Assembly: GCF_023898315.1 (NCBI RefSeq)
Contig: NC_064619.1
Location: 507,582,594 to 507,646,593, forward strand
Length of the DNA: 64,000 nt
Source: Schistocerca nitens
Lineage: Eukaryota > Arthropoda > Insecta > Orthoptera > Acrididae
Direction of reading: 5' to 3'
The notes beneath the pieces were generated by a model. The model did not search any database. It was not told the DNA's origin and saw nothing but the letters and a program-made list of their open reading frames with translations. A program made the position numbers and the translations under genes. Shown here piece after piece: positions 32,989-43,340 of this stretch; within the stretch, counting starts at the first letter, position 1, and each line of letters starts with the position of its first letter.

Positions 32989-33279
32989 TATCTGATCAAT
33001 TAACACTGACTACTTCGATCAGATGAAAATGTGTATGGAATTATCTTCAGGACTGAACTTTTTAAACACGCCGAAGAAAATCAGTGAATTTCGGTCAAAG
33101 TTTAGGAACTTAACCTGTTAATTTCATTTTTATTGTGATGCAGTGAAAAGAGAAACCTGTTCAGATTCTGGCCAGGTATCTTACAATATATTTTTGTTAT
33201 TCCTTGAAGACAGGTAGATGTTCAATGATTCGAGGGCAGCATTAGCTACATACTAAATCCAGTCTCGCACGCGTGATTG
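32989..33279. other. unassigned sequence
   Basis: AT-rich; nothing recognised. Confidence 0.3.
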
Positions 33280-33765
33280 GAAATTTACTGTGGCGTCTAT
33301 CCGAGCGTAACAGAGTGCCGGAGCGGCTCGTAGCGGCGGCGGCAGGGGAAAGCAGCGAGCCCGGAGCCCACAAAGAGCAATTCCGGCCGACAGTACAATA
33401 CAGCGGGGGCGGCGGGAACAAATCACGGCCGCGGCCGGTCGGTTTTTATTTGGACGGGGGCGGCGCCGCTGCCGGCGCCAGCGGTGGTGGAAGTTCGGGG
33501 GAGGAAGTGGGCTGGCGCCGGGGGCGCGAGTTATGACCAGCTGACGCCAGGCGGCAGGCGGCAGGCGGCCGGGCATCCCAGCCACTGTGCGTGCGCAAGG
33601 TGCGGCCGAGGTGCCAACGCGAAATCGAAGCCGAGAGCGCCGCGCGCGGATGCCGAGGGGAGCCAGCCGGCCGTGTCCGGAGGCGGCGCAGTAAATCCCC
33701 GGGGGAGTCAGACAGCCAGCAAGTTACCGCCGGAGGAGCCACCAACTTCTCTCGCAAACACCTTC
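33280..33765. promoter_or_regulatory. strongly GC/CpG-rich island
   Basis: About 480 bp of very GC-rich sequence (GGGGGCGGCGCCGCTGCCGG and similar) in AT-rich surroundings. Five overlapping frames of 64-113 codons occur on both strands with low-complexity content. No initiator, splice or domain evidence supports any of them. Candidate regulatory or promoter-like island, function unknown. Confidence 0.3.
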
Positions 33766-33779
33766 CACGCACTTGCTAC

Positions 33780-34730
33780 CTATAACACTTTGTCTGCAGA
33801 ACCACTCGCGTTAACCACTCTATGATAAATTTTCTGCAGAAGGTGCTACACAGCTTTTAAATGGTTGTATATAAAAAAAAAGCACGAACGCTCAGGTGCT
33901 GCAGTACGACTTTATGTATTTATTTACTAGATTCCGTAGTATTATCTTAATGAAGTCACTCAAAAATAATTTTTTGGCCACAAAATTATAGGCAACGTGC
34001 AGTACTGTTCTCACACATACAGATGCAAGGTAATTCTAAAATAGTTGGACAAGGAATGGGGCTTGTACTCCAACACGCAAAACAAGGAAAAAGTGTCGTG
34101 TGAACATACCGTGAGGTACCAAGTATTGTACGAAGCTTCTGTGTAAGTGCTTAATGCTTCCGACGGTGGCTGCTCCCAACATGACATAAATTTAGTGTTG
34201 ATGCTGACCCAACAGCTCATAAATATTCGAAAAAATAGTCATATTCATGAAAGGTCTAGAACTTTCAATTCTTATTTACTTATTTATTTATTAATTTTTG
34301 CAAGGTGGAGTTCCTAGTTTCAGCACTACTAATGAAAGATATGTTTATGCACGCCATTAGCTGTTGTATAAATTTTACTGAAATGTGCTACCATACTCGT
34401 TTCGCTCTATGCAAACCATCTTCAAGGATTAGACAAATCGTTGTTCGAATGTTCACGTGTTTCTTTTCAGTGTACGAAACTCTGTTCCCTTAATATTGAC
34501 AGAAATGTGTAAACATCCCTTTTTGATGACACGCAATATAAATGCTGGTGATTGCCTGTTAAGTCAGTGTTAAATGAACTGTGTTTAACATATCAGAAAA
34601 CAATGTGCTAGAATGAATACTTGCTTAGTGGCGGAAGATGGTCTACATACACCCAAACTAGAAACAAATTTCAATAAATCATATACAATAGCTGTGATGT
34701 GTATAACCATGTTGCCTGTAAATAATTTTA
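33780..34730. other. unassigned sequence
   Basis: AT-rich. A weak relative of the hammerhead-like motif can be read on the minus strand near 34405-34435 (TTGAAGATGG...GCGAAACG), but its stem is not complementary. Confidence 0.35.
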
Positions 34731-34734
34731 TGAT

Positions 34735-34772
34735 ACCTCAAGATGATCTGATGATCGAAAGCGGTTGTTAAT
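34735..34772 (+). ncRNA. degenerate hammerhead-like motif
   Basis: CTCAAGA (34737-34743; G5 of the core is C), one extra base, stem II GATC/GATC (34745-34748, 34753-34756), GAAA (34757-34760), then GCGGTT. It keeps the layout but lacks a core base, and stem I is only two pairs. Likely a decayed copy. Confidence 0.3.
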
Positions 34773-35269
34773 GAAGATCTGCTTGTCAACAGGTCTTGGC
34801 GGTTCTAAAATATAACTTTTTTTCAGGTACATACGAATTCTGGAGTACCTCGCGAATAAAATATATCAGCTGATGCCAGCTTGCGATGGGCAGTTACTGT
34901 TATGAAGCACTGAGCATTTAACAACATTCGTTCAATACTTCATGCTTCATGGTACATCCATAGGTCACTTTCCTTGTTTGGTTCATAGATTCATTCTTTG
35001 GTCAAGTACTTTAGAATGACGTTGCATGTGTGTGTAAATAGTTTAGCGCGTTTTCTATCGTTTAATATTGAAACGACTACTTAACGCAGCTCACTGGCGC
35101 CTGCGAATTCGTAACTGGCTGCAGCAGCCATCAGCAACGGTACTGAAATCGACAGGCAGTCAGCAGCTCACGACCTATCCTGCGCATCACAGTGCCATTC
35201 CTTGCAACTGTGACATGAAATTTACAGATTCCTGCCGTGAAAGGTTAGTAAATTAATCACTGCGAAACA
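34773..35269. other. unassigned sequence
   Basis: Nothing recognised. The 62-codon frame at 35068-35256 has no known relative that I can see. Confidence 0.3.
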
Positions 35270-35274
35270 AAAAA

Positions 35275-35800
35275 ATAATTTGCCATTTCCAAGAGACATG
35301 GGCCAATACCGTGTAACATCGCCTCTAGCTTTTGTAATCGTATCATTTGGGCGAGGAAGCTAGCCCATACTGATTAATGGAAACTATCTCAGCTGCATTA
35401 GTACACGTTGATTGTGTTGCAGTTGCTTCCGTTCGTTGAACATCTTCAGGTTACCGATATGACGAACAACGAACGGACCCGGTCGAAGCACAACAAATGT
35501 ATAATAATACAGCTGAGGCAACTTTTATTAGTTATTAACATTGTCAGCTGGGGTGCTGATCATGATGATGATAGCCCATAAGTTTCTTCAGATATGCCAT
35601 AGCTAGCTGAAGCCACTTTCCTAATTAGATTTCGTAAGGTTACGAATTGACGGGGATATCAATTGCTACGTCTATCTGATGTTCAGTATAGTCCCAAACA
35701 TTTTCTGTGGGATTAAGATCGAGTAATTTACTGGTCCAGTCGAGATTCGATAGGGATTATATGTCTTTGTCAAACTAGGGAAGGTATGCTTGCAGAACTG
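35275..35800 (-). mobile_element. Tc1-like transposon fragment
   Basis: On the minus strand, 35650-35750 reads KLLDLNPTENVWDY, the decayed equivalent of the SPDLNPIENVWD block around the last catalytic Glu of Tc1-like transposases. The rest is too diverged for frames. Boundaries are uncertain. Confidence 0.5.
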
Positions 35801-36164
35801 AGAACTCGGCTGTTGTTATTTTATAGCACATCAGAGTCTACAGTTTCGCTGCAAGAAGATGTGGAAGAGAAGGTAAGTCTCAGTCATCAACAATGTTAAT
35901 GTATATATCCTTGGTCAAGTGCTACTTCATGTTTTTAAAGCGAAATGACTGCTGGATTAAATTTAGGGCGTGCAGCAGCATAAATTCCAGTGTTTCTTCT
36001 GATACTTCGGCTGTGTACCATCCAGCCATCCTCGGTGTGAGCCGAGTAACTGACGCTCCACTACTCGCTCCGTCCTTACTAGACTCTCAGACCGCGCCAC
36101 TGCACATGCCGCCACATATACAGAAGACGCCAGAGACGCCTTTTCAACATACTGTCGGTGTCAC

Positions 36165-37300
36165 CAAGGGCAGCCTCTTGTCGTACTCGGTGTAAATGTT
36201 TTTATGGAGGATTTCGAGGAAAAGGCGCTGGAATCTACTGGTTTGAAGCTCACAGTATTTTCGAAATATATTGACGAGACGTTTATTGTGTGTCCCCACG
36301 GTGAAAAATTACAAGAATTTTTAAACCATCAAAGCCAGTTTGCAATGGAAATCGTAAAAGAGGGATCCTTTCCATTTTTGGATGTTTTGGTAGGACGCTA
36401 AGGTGGTGGCACTTTGGAACATGCAGTTTATTGGAAACTGGCACATAGCGATTTATATTTAGGTGGAAATAGCTGCCATGATCCTTCTTCAAAGATGATA
36501 AGTGTTCTCAGAACTCCGTTACACAGAGCACACATCGTTGCTGATTGGTGCAGTCTGGAAGACGAGCTCCTATACTTGAAGAAATTTTTTGAAGCCAACC
36601 GGTATTCTTCACGGCAGAATGTAAGGCACTACTATGATACCAACAGTGTGCATAAGGAGTGCAGACGAAGGCGAGGAGAATTTTAAATCTATGGCTTTCC
36701 TGCCATACGTGGAAAGTCTATCGTCAAAAACGGGACGGATCCTCAGCAAACACAAAGTAAAAGTAATTTTTCGTCCAGGACTGCGGTGTCCCAGTAAAGA
36801 TAATTTGATGCTTCGGAAGTCTGGGGTTTTCTATATCCCCTGCGGACTTGCAACACGTACAATCCACAAAGACGCACAGAACAACGCGGGTACAGCCGGC
36901 TCTTACAGTCTAACAAATCAGGATCGACAGAACTCTGACACTGTGCACTCTGAGGTGTAGGGAAAAGTCGCAAATTTAGCCTCGACTTTATTTTTTTGGG
37001 ATTCAGCAATGAAAGAAGCAATTGAAATTCAGTTGGCGATGAATTTAATTAACAAATATACCGGCTTCAGGTTGGATAAATCGAGGAATCCGTCAGTTTC
37101 TGCAATAAACCTACAATGGTGTCATCACAGTACAGCCCGCAGTGATACATCGATATCGCATCGTGGATCGACCGCGCAGCCAAAGATCTCTTTCCCGCCG
37201 ATCAACGTCTCTGGCACCTTGTGTATCTGTGGCTGCATACACAGTGGCGCGATCCGCAAGGAGCGAGTGCTGAAGTATCAGTCACTCGATTCATTCTGAA
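36165..37300 (+). pseudogene. Penelope-like retroelement fragment (RT to GIY-YIG tail)
   Basis: Encodes the end of a reverse transcriptase: MEDFEEKALESTGLK (36204 on), then KYIDETFIV where YVDDTF would be expected (second Asp is Glu), then GSFPFLDVLVGR. After a TAA at 36399-36401 the same frame goes on with YWKLAHSDLYL. A frameshift near 36660 leads to AFLPYVESLSSKTGRILSKH and SGVFYIPCG, the entry to the GIY-YIG endonuclease, whose core is lost. A further shift gives MKEAIEIQLAMNLINKYTGF (37009 on), the usual C-terminal tail. Penelope-like elements carry RT fused to GIY-YIG. This copy is 5'-truncated and dead. Confidence 0.8.
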
Positions 37301-37654
37301 AATGGATCAAGGGTACACATCCGAAATATCAGAAGAATAAGCGGAATTTATGCGGCTGGACACCCGAAATTTAATAGAGCATCCGTGTTCATGTTCACCT
37401 TTACCTGTATAGGTGGACCCAAGTGATGGTATGTCGTATTATATGGCTATGAGTGGTAAACAATTCCTTCTAGAAGCGTTAGGCAGTACTCATTGATAGG
37501 CCCACTAATCGGACAAATTCGTTCACTGTGTGATCATGAGCAGGTCTAAACACGATACATCATTTCTGCAAATATGTTATGTTCCTAGTTCAACCCATCG
37601 TATTTGGCTGATTCCAAACAACTGACCGGAACATACCACCTATTACCTGTATCC
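37301..37654. other. unassigned sequence
   Basis: May include the 3' untranslated part of the Penelope-like copy. No other signal. Confidence 0.3.
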
Positions 37655-37840
37655 CAGGTCCTTTGTTATTTGCTGGACGTGTTCCACTTTCTGTCTTAAC
37701 CTGCAGTTTTTGGCCTCTATAGCTTCCTCTGGTACCATGGACGCTATTGCCTTATGTCTCAACCCATGCTTTTTCAGTCCCTATAATTTTCGACATTCTT
37801 CTGTAGCACTTCAAATGCTTCGATTCTCTTCTGTTCCGCG
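37655..37840 (-). mobile_element. LINE fragment (RTE-like)
   Basis: TTCGACATTCTTCTGTAGCAC, TGCTTCGATTCTCTTCTGTTCC and TTGCCTTATGTCTCAACCC correspond to the coding region between MWCYRRMLKIRW and HEG in the copies at 1.2 kb and 44.7 kb, heavily diverged and with deletions. Confidence 0.55.
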
Positions 37841-38555
37841 CTTCAAAGTGACCAGTGCTGTCTTTTCAAGAGCCTATATATGAAAAATTAGCACGTGACT
37901 TCACACTGCGTACACAGGTTAGTTTTTGGCACAGTTCTCTCGGCCAAGGCTCAGTGGCACCAGGTGTTGTGCTCCACTCCCGTCGGCCGCAGCTGCAGGC
38001 ACGCTAACTTGGACGAAACTAGCTCGGTCAGCCGCAGGCGGCTCAGTCTTAACTGCTTTCCAACTCCATTATAAACTGTGTTTACTAGTCTCGGTTACAT
38101 AATAGTCTAATCTCCACCGTCCATCCCGCGACAGTCTCTCCAGTGACGCTATTCTGAGACTCGCGATCTAACGTCACTGTACCCCAATCTCTAGATTGGC
38201 TATCCATCTCGTCACCAACCCCAAAATCACTTATTTCTACTGCATCAAAGAAAGTCTTGAGAAACACAAAAATATATTTATCCCTCGAACAGAAGTTATT
38301 GAAATGCTTTATGATTCCATATGCGTTGTTAAGTAGGTTGTGAAACTGGATAAACAAAAATATTCAGCTGTTTCATACAGTTCGACGGTGTTTGTGAATT
38401 AGTTAATCACAATGCATAGAGGTACATTGAGGAGCTAAAACATTATCTCCACTGCCAAACACCAGACTGAATGCCTCGTATTGGCGTTGCAGGGACGCAA
38501 CGCTATAAGGGAGGTATACAGAGGGTTACAACACGAGACCGACAAACTTAGAAAG
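37841..38555. other. unassigned sequence
   Basis: Nothing recognised. Confidence 0.35.
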
Positions 38556-38834
38556 CAAAATTTTGAAAAACACAACCCTCAGTCGCGAACACTATTAATT
38601 TGTAACCTAGGTTTCGGTGTCACAAGGGACACCTTCTTCGAACAAAATTAAAAGTAAATGATACAGCATAACGTACCAAAAAATACGAAAGCTGCAGTCA
38701 TACCTGACAGCGTCAGATAGAATTAAAATAAAATGCAACGCAGGTGCAAGCCACTAGGGGCTGCCATATGTCCTCTGCTACAGTCAACAGAGTTTTGTGT
38801 TGACTGTTTGAGGGCTGTGTTTTTCAAAATTTTG
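38556..38834. mobile_element. MITE-like element with 25-bp terminal inverted repeats
   Basis: CAAAATTTTGAAAAACACAA at 38556 onward is matched in reverse complement at 38810-38834 (24 of 25 bases). The 279-bp interior contains a hammerhead-like motif at 38600-38650 and a perfect 10-bp hairpin ACAGTCAACA/TGTTGACTGT at 38780-38807. No target duplication is obvious. Confidence 0.6.
38598..38652 (-). ncRNA. hammerhead-ribozyme-like motif in a MITE
   Basis: On the minus strand: TTTGT, TCGAAGA (expected CUGANGA; first two bases swapped), one extra base, a perfect 6-bp stem GGTGTC/GACACC (38628-38633 and 38616-38621), GAAA, self-complementary CCTAGG, TT, then ACAAA, which pairs with the leading TTTGT. 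The layout equals a hammerhead with stems I, II and a short palindromic stem III. The helices differ in sequence from those at 7.85/8.67 kb yet are still complementary. Confidence 0.4.
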
Positions 38835-38879
38835 TATTATACAACAGTCGCTGATTGACAGCCATGTTAAAAACCTTAA

Positions 38880-39660
38880 ACTTAGAAAGGATTTAGAGAG
38901 AGTCTCGTGGAACAACCTGAGGATAGGAAGCCATTCTCGGAAACGTCATCCAACACCATAAAGAGCGGCCTAAGTTACGAGCGCCGGCTCTAGTTGCATG
39001 TGACTGTGCGCCTTCGGACCGAAGGTGGAACGTGTTCACAATATTGTTTGTTATTCAGTGATTGCTACCGATTGCCGCGATCGCCGGGGGGGGGGGGGGG
39101 GGTGAAAGATAGAGCTGGCCCTGACTGCTATAAATGTGATGCTTTGTTTCCTCAGTAGATGACAGACTATGACATGGGTTCCCATCCACAACTTATTTTT
39201 CTCGTGGAACCCTCTAGAATCTGCAATGTTTTTCGATAAACAGAAGAAAAATAAACTGCGGATGGAAACCCATGTCCGAAACAGTCATCAACCGATGAAG
39301 CAGAGCTTGCATTAATGGGAGACTTTTCAACGAAGCTGCTAGCTCCATCTGTATACTGGCAGTCGTAGCAATCAGTCGCGATCACTGAATAAGAACAACA
39401 TTGCGAGACGTACGAAGTGACGTTTTCTACCGAAGGCGTGGCCTAATGGCAGGCGCCGGCGCCTATAACTTCCACGCTCTGTAACGTCGTTGGATGACGT
39501 GTCCGGATACGGCTTCCTATCCTCAATTTGTTGCTCTAGACACCTTCTAAAAGCCCTGGAAGTTTGCAGATGTTTTATTGTAACGCTCTGTATTTGCGGA
39601 GCAAAGGCGAATATACATGTTAGTGGCGATACGAGCCGCAAATGGGGAAACCTACTCACA
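38880..39660. mobile_element. long imperfect foldback element, family F
   Basis: Left part GAGGATAGGAAGCC (38919-38932), GTCATCCAAC (38944-38953), TTATTCAGTGATTGC (39051-39065) and ACATGGGTTCCCATCC recur as reverse complements in the right part (for example GGCTTCCTATCCTCAA at 39509-39524 and GGATGGAAACCCATGT at 39258-39273), centred near 39230. A run of 17 Gs sits at 39086-39102. Related copies lie at 43.94-44.56 kb and 45.96-46.37 kb. No coding capacity. Confidence 0.7.
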
Positions 39661-39942
39661 TAAGCTACTTTGACAACAATCAGAACGTGTACACTTAACG
39701 CCTTAAGCGCCTCTCAAGGCCTGTTCAGTGTTGTGGCCCATTCAGTGTCGTGTTATATTACAGATACTGAAATACGAGTAGCTGTGCCACTTGCATTCTT
39801 AATTTAGTTTTCTAGTTTTCTTCTATTCTCTGCTTTCTCTTACCTTACAAATAGTAGGAAATTATCCTTAATATGGTGTGTGATCACCACGGACAGCAGC
39901 TCACGCTCCACGACGTGCTCCCGTACTGCGCACCAAATACTC

Positions 39943-40163
39943 TTGTAATAGGGCGCCGGCCGGAGAGGCCAAGCGGTTCTAGGCGCTTCAGTCTGGAACC
40001 GCGCGACCGCTAGGGTCGCAGGTTCGAATCCTGCCTTGGGCATGGATGTGTGTGATGTCCTTAGGTTAGTTAGGTTTAAGTAGTTCTAAGTTCCACGGGA
40101 CTGATGGCTACAGCAGTTGAGTCCCAAAGTGCTCAGAGTCATTTGAACCATTTGTAATAGGGC
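39943..40163 (+). mobile_element. SINE-A, complete with TSD
   Basis: SINE-A at 39955-40151 in plus orientation between TTGTAATAGGGC repeats (39943-39954 and 40152-40163). The tRNA-like head begins GCCGGCCGGAGAGGCCAAGC; box B GGTTCGAATCC lies at 40021-40031. It sits inside the Tc1-like remnant. Confidence 0.92.
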
Positions 40164-40599
40164 CTTCCATTCCTCCACCAGCGGGGTTAACAACTATTGG
40201 ATGGTCACTGGAGAAGTTGGATATACTTTAAAACGACTCGTCAACTCGTCCCGCACGTGCTTGAAGGGAGTTAAGTTGGAGGAACAGGTAGGCCAGTCCA
40301 CTCGCCGAATATTCTCTCGTTCCATGAGTTCCTCCACCTGTGCTGTTCGATGCGGTCGAGCGTTGTCCTCCACAAAAATGAGATGGCCGGATGTACCCCT
40401 AAACAGAAGCACATAGGGCAAAAGTACATTGTAATAATGACCTTCACCTGCGAGTTCACAGTGTTAAAAAGATTTTCAGTCAGTACGCCCATGGAATATT
40501 ATACCTTACCACACCATAACACCTAGGCCACCAATTATGTTCGAGAATGCTCCTGGGTGCAGTATATGTCCCATCTGTCACCACATGAGGGTACTCAAG

Positions 40600-40809
40600 G
40601 ATTGACGAACAAAAAGATGGTTCAAATGGCTCTAAGCACTCTGGGACATCTGAGGTCATCAGTCCCCTACACTTAGAACTTCTTAAACCTAGGGACATCA
40701 CACACACCCATGGCCGAGGCAGGATTCGAACCTGCGACCGCAGCAGCAGCGCGGTTCCAGACTGAAGCGCCTATAACCGCTCGGCCTCAGCGGCGGAGAT
40801 TGACGAACA
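40600..40809 (-). mobile_element. SINE-A, complete with TSD and small internal deletions
   Basis: SINE-A at 40612-40797 in minus orientation between GATTGACGAACA repeats (40600-40611 and 40798-40809). Compared with other copies it lacks short blocks in the body, such as around CACTCTGGGACATCTGAGG. It sits inside the same Tc1-like remnant as the copy at 39955. Confidence 0.92.
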
Positions 40810-40950
40810 TGATCATTCTTGTAACACAGGTGTTATCGTGTGAGGAGGTATTATGTTGCATGGGCGTACTAAGCTCCAAATCTTTAGCACAGTGCAACCC
40901 TCGGTCAACTTTATTGTGACGTTTCATTCTCGTGGATGACAATGCGCGAT

Positions 40951-41227
40951 AGCGGCGAACAGTGCTGGTGGAGCAAGTCTTTGAACGAGATAATATTTGG
41001 CGAAAGGGGTGGCCTGCCGTTTACCCTTCTTGAATACTGTAGAAAAAGTGCGTTCGTCGGGGAGAAGTAATGCAGCAACATCCACATGCACCAATGGCCA
41101 TCCAGCGGTAGTCAGCTGTCCTGGTGCAGGAATGGAACGCCTACTACAAGAACTTACCGACTTGTGGCCAGCATCGGACCGTGTCGCAGAGTATGCATTG
41201 AAGCTTTTGCCGGCAGTGGAGATCACA
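40951..41227 (-). repeat. dispersed repeat fragment of unknown class
   Basis: The region TTTGGCGAAAGGGGTGGCCTGCCG...CTTACCGACTTGTGGCCAG is familiar to me as locust repeat sequence, but I cannot place it in an element. Overlapping frames of about 60-118 codons occur on both strands. It abuts the next Tc1-like element directly. Confidence 0.35.
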
Positions 41228-42428
41228 TACACTATGAGGTCAAAAGTATCCGGACACCTCCAAAAACATACGTTTTTCATGTTAGGTGCATTGTGCTGAC
41301 ACCTACCCCCAGGTAATCTACAAATATCAGCGACCTCAGTGGTCTTTAGATATCGTGAGAGAGCTAAATGGGGCGCTCAGCGGAACTGACGGACTTCGAA
41401 TGTGGTCAGGCGATAGGGTGTCACTTGTGTCATACGTCAGTATGCGAGATTTCCACACTGCTAAACATCCCTAGGTCCACTGTTTCCGATGTGATAGTGA
41501 AGTGGAAAGTGGGGAGACCGCCGACAGTTGAAGAGGGTCGTAATGTGTAATAGGCAGACATGTATCCAGACCATCACACAGGAATTTCAAACTGCTTCAG
41601 GATCCATCTGCAAGCACTATGACAGTTAGGCGGGAGGTGAGAAAACTTGGATTTCATGGTCGAGCGGCAGCTCGTAAGCCACACATCACACCGGTAAATG
41701 TTAAATAACGCCTCGCTTGGTGTAAGCAGCGTAAACATTGAACGACTGATCAGTGTAGAAACGTTGCGTGGAGTGACGAATCACGGTACACAATGTGGCG
41801 ATTCGATGGCAGCTTGTGGGTATGGCGAATGCCCGGTGAACGTCATCTGCCAGCGTGTGTAGTACCAACAGTAAAATTCGGAGGCAGTGGTGTTACGGTG
41901 TGGTCGTGTTTTTCATGGCGGGGTCTTGCACCCCTTGTTGTTTTGCGTGGCACTACTGAAGCACAGGCCTACATTGATGTTTTAAGCACATTCTTGCTCC
42001 CACTGTTGAAGAGCAATTCGGGGATGGCGATTACATCTTTCAACACGATCGAGCACCAGTTCATAATGCACGGCCTGTGGCGGAGTGGTTACACGACAAT
42101 AAAATCCCTGTAATGGGCTGTCCTGCACAGTCCTGACCTGAATATTATAGAACACCTTTGAGATGTTTTGGAACGCAGACTTCGTGCCAGGCCTCACCGC
42201 CCGACATCGATACTTCTCCTCAGTGCAGTAGTCCGAGAAGAATGGGCAGCCATGCTCCAAGAAACCTCTCAGCAACTTAATGAACGTTTGCGTTAGAGAG
42301 TGGAAGCTGTCATCAAGGCTAATGGTGAGCCAACACCATATTGAATTCCCGCGTGACCCATGGTGGACGCCACTAACTTGTAAGCCGTTTTCAGGCAGGT
42401 GTCCGCGTACTTTTGATCACATGGTGTA
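41228..42428 (+). mobile_element. Tc1-like transposon, complete ends
   Basis: TA-flanked (41228-41229 and 42427-42428) element at 41230-42426. Ends CACTATGAGGTCAAAAGTAT and GTACTTTTGATCACATGGTG are imperfect inverted repeats. The transposase start (41368: MGRSAELTDFECGQ, helix-turn-helix region ISTLLNIPRSTVSDVI) and the catalytic region are in different frames. Codons for SDE (about 41778), FQHDRAP (about 42040) and PDLNIIEH (about 42137) can all be read, so the triad survives across frameshifts. Not functional. Confidence 0.9.
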
Positions 42429-42860
42429 TACTGTATCAAGAACCGTGTCCTGCATTTAGTAAAATTCTGGGTCCATTATGGATTGCGGTGGGTTCAGTGT
42501 AATAATTGTGTTTGAATAAAAGTGTCATTTCTGTTCGCTTTATTATGTATTTGTTTCAGTCAGATGCTGTACTCAACTGCAGCATTTCATTCTAGGTATT
42601 GTCCAAGACTTTCATCGATCTGTGTTACTTGGCACTGACCAATGTGAAAGCTATTTTCTTCCTTATGTTTTGCACATTGGTGTATAATAAAACAATTTAC
42701 AGTAGGGTCGCTCTGTTTGGCTGCACAGTCGGCGCACTAAAATGTATACTCTTTTAGAGAACTGAACAAGTCGAGAAGATATTTGCCACCGTGGTTGCTG
42801 ATCTTAAATATAGGCTCGGCTGTAGCATCAAAATGAGGCGAACTCTCCAGCGCTTCGCAT
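42429..42860. other. unassigned sequence
   Basis: Nothing recognised. Confidence 0.3.
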
Positions 42861-42869
42861 TTGTGCGTC

Positions 42870-43340
42870 CATCAGCTCACCGTGCCGCGTAGAAAAATGC
42901 GAGACTTGGCGGCTCGACACTCTTTACGGTGGGAGCGCCAATATTCGCGAGCTCGCCGCACTCGGAAGAGAGCGGCTGCTTCCGCGGAGCACGTGAAATA
43001 TCGGAGCAATAACAGAGGCGAGCAGCGAGTAGCGAGCAGCGAGTAGCGGGACGGCTGTCTATTGTTTCGGCGCGCAGACATCGCGCTGAGTAACAGCTTC
43101 CGGCGCGCCGAGCTGAGTGATCACTAAATCTTGCCGGCGCGGCTCTTCCCCGCCGCCGATGAGCTTCATATCCCGGCGCCTGAGAAATGTATTGGGTTAT
43201 TATGCGGAATGCGTGGGAGCGGGCTCCGGAGTTACGTACGCCTCGCTGCCAGCCTGCCGGCGGTATCCGCGCCACGCTAGCATCGCACGTGCCTTTTATT
43301 GGCCGACTCCTGGCTCGGCACGAGGAAGAGATGAGGAAAG
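42870..43340. promoter_or_regulatory. GC-rich island
   Basis: GC/CpG-rich block with internal direct repeats of AGCGAGTAGCG (43020-43050). Frames on both strands (up to 161 codons) conflict and are low in complexity. Possible regulatory DNA. Confidence 0.25.

Larger units (their letters stand above)
39860..40950 (-). mobile_element. Tc1-like transposon remnant carrying two SINEs
   Basis: The minus-strand frame at 40194-40421 reads IFVEDNARPHRTAQVEELME then VDWPTCSSNLTPFKHVRDEL, a decayed match to the second half of a Tc1-like DDE domain. The usual SPDLNPIEHVWD is now SSNLTPFKHVRD, so the last catalytic acid is lysine. Transposase-like text continues in the interrupted parts on both sides of two SINE insertions. 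Ends were not found. The element is dead. Confidence 0.65.

Noticed and set aside
33253-33825. Protein-coding gene in the GC-rich island
   Set aside because: Five overlapping frames on both strands, low-complexity composition, no domain, no splice evidence.
40021-40031. tRNA gene suggested by GGTTCGAATCC and similar boxes elsewhere
   Set aside because: All such boxes lie in SINE copies with target duplications and no closed cloverleaf.
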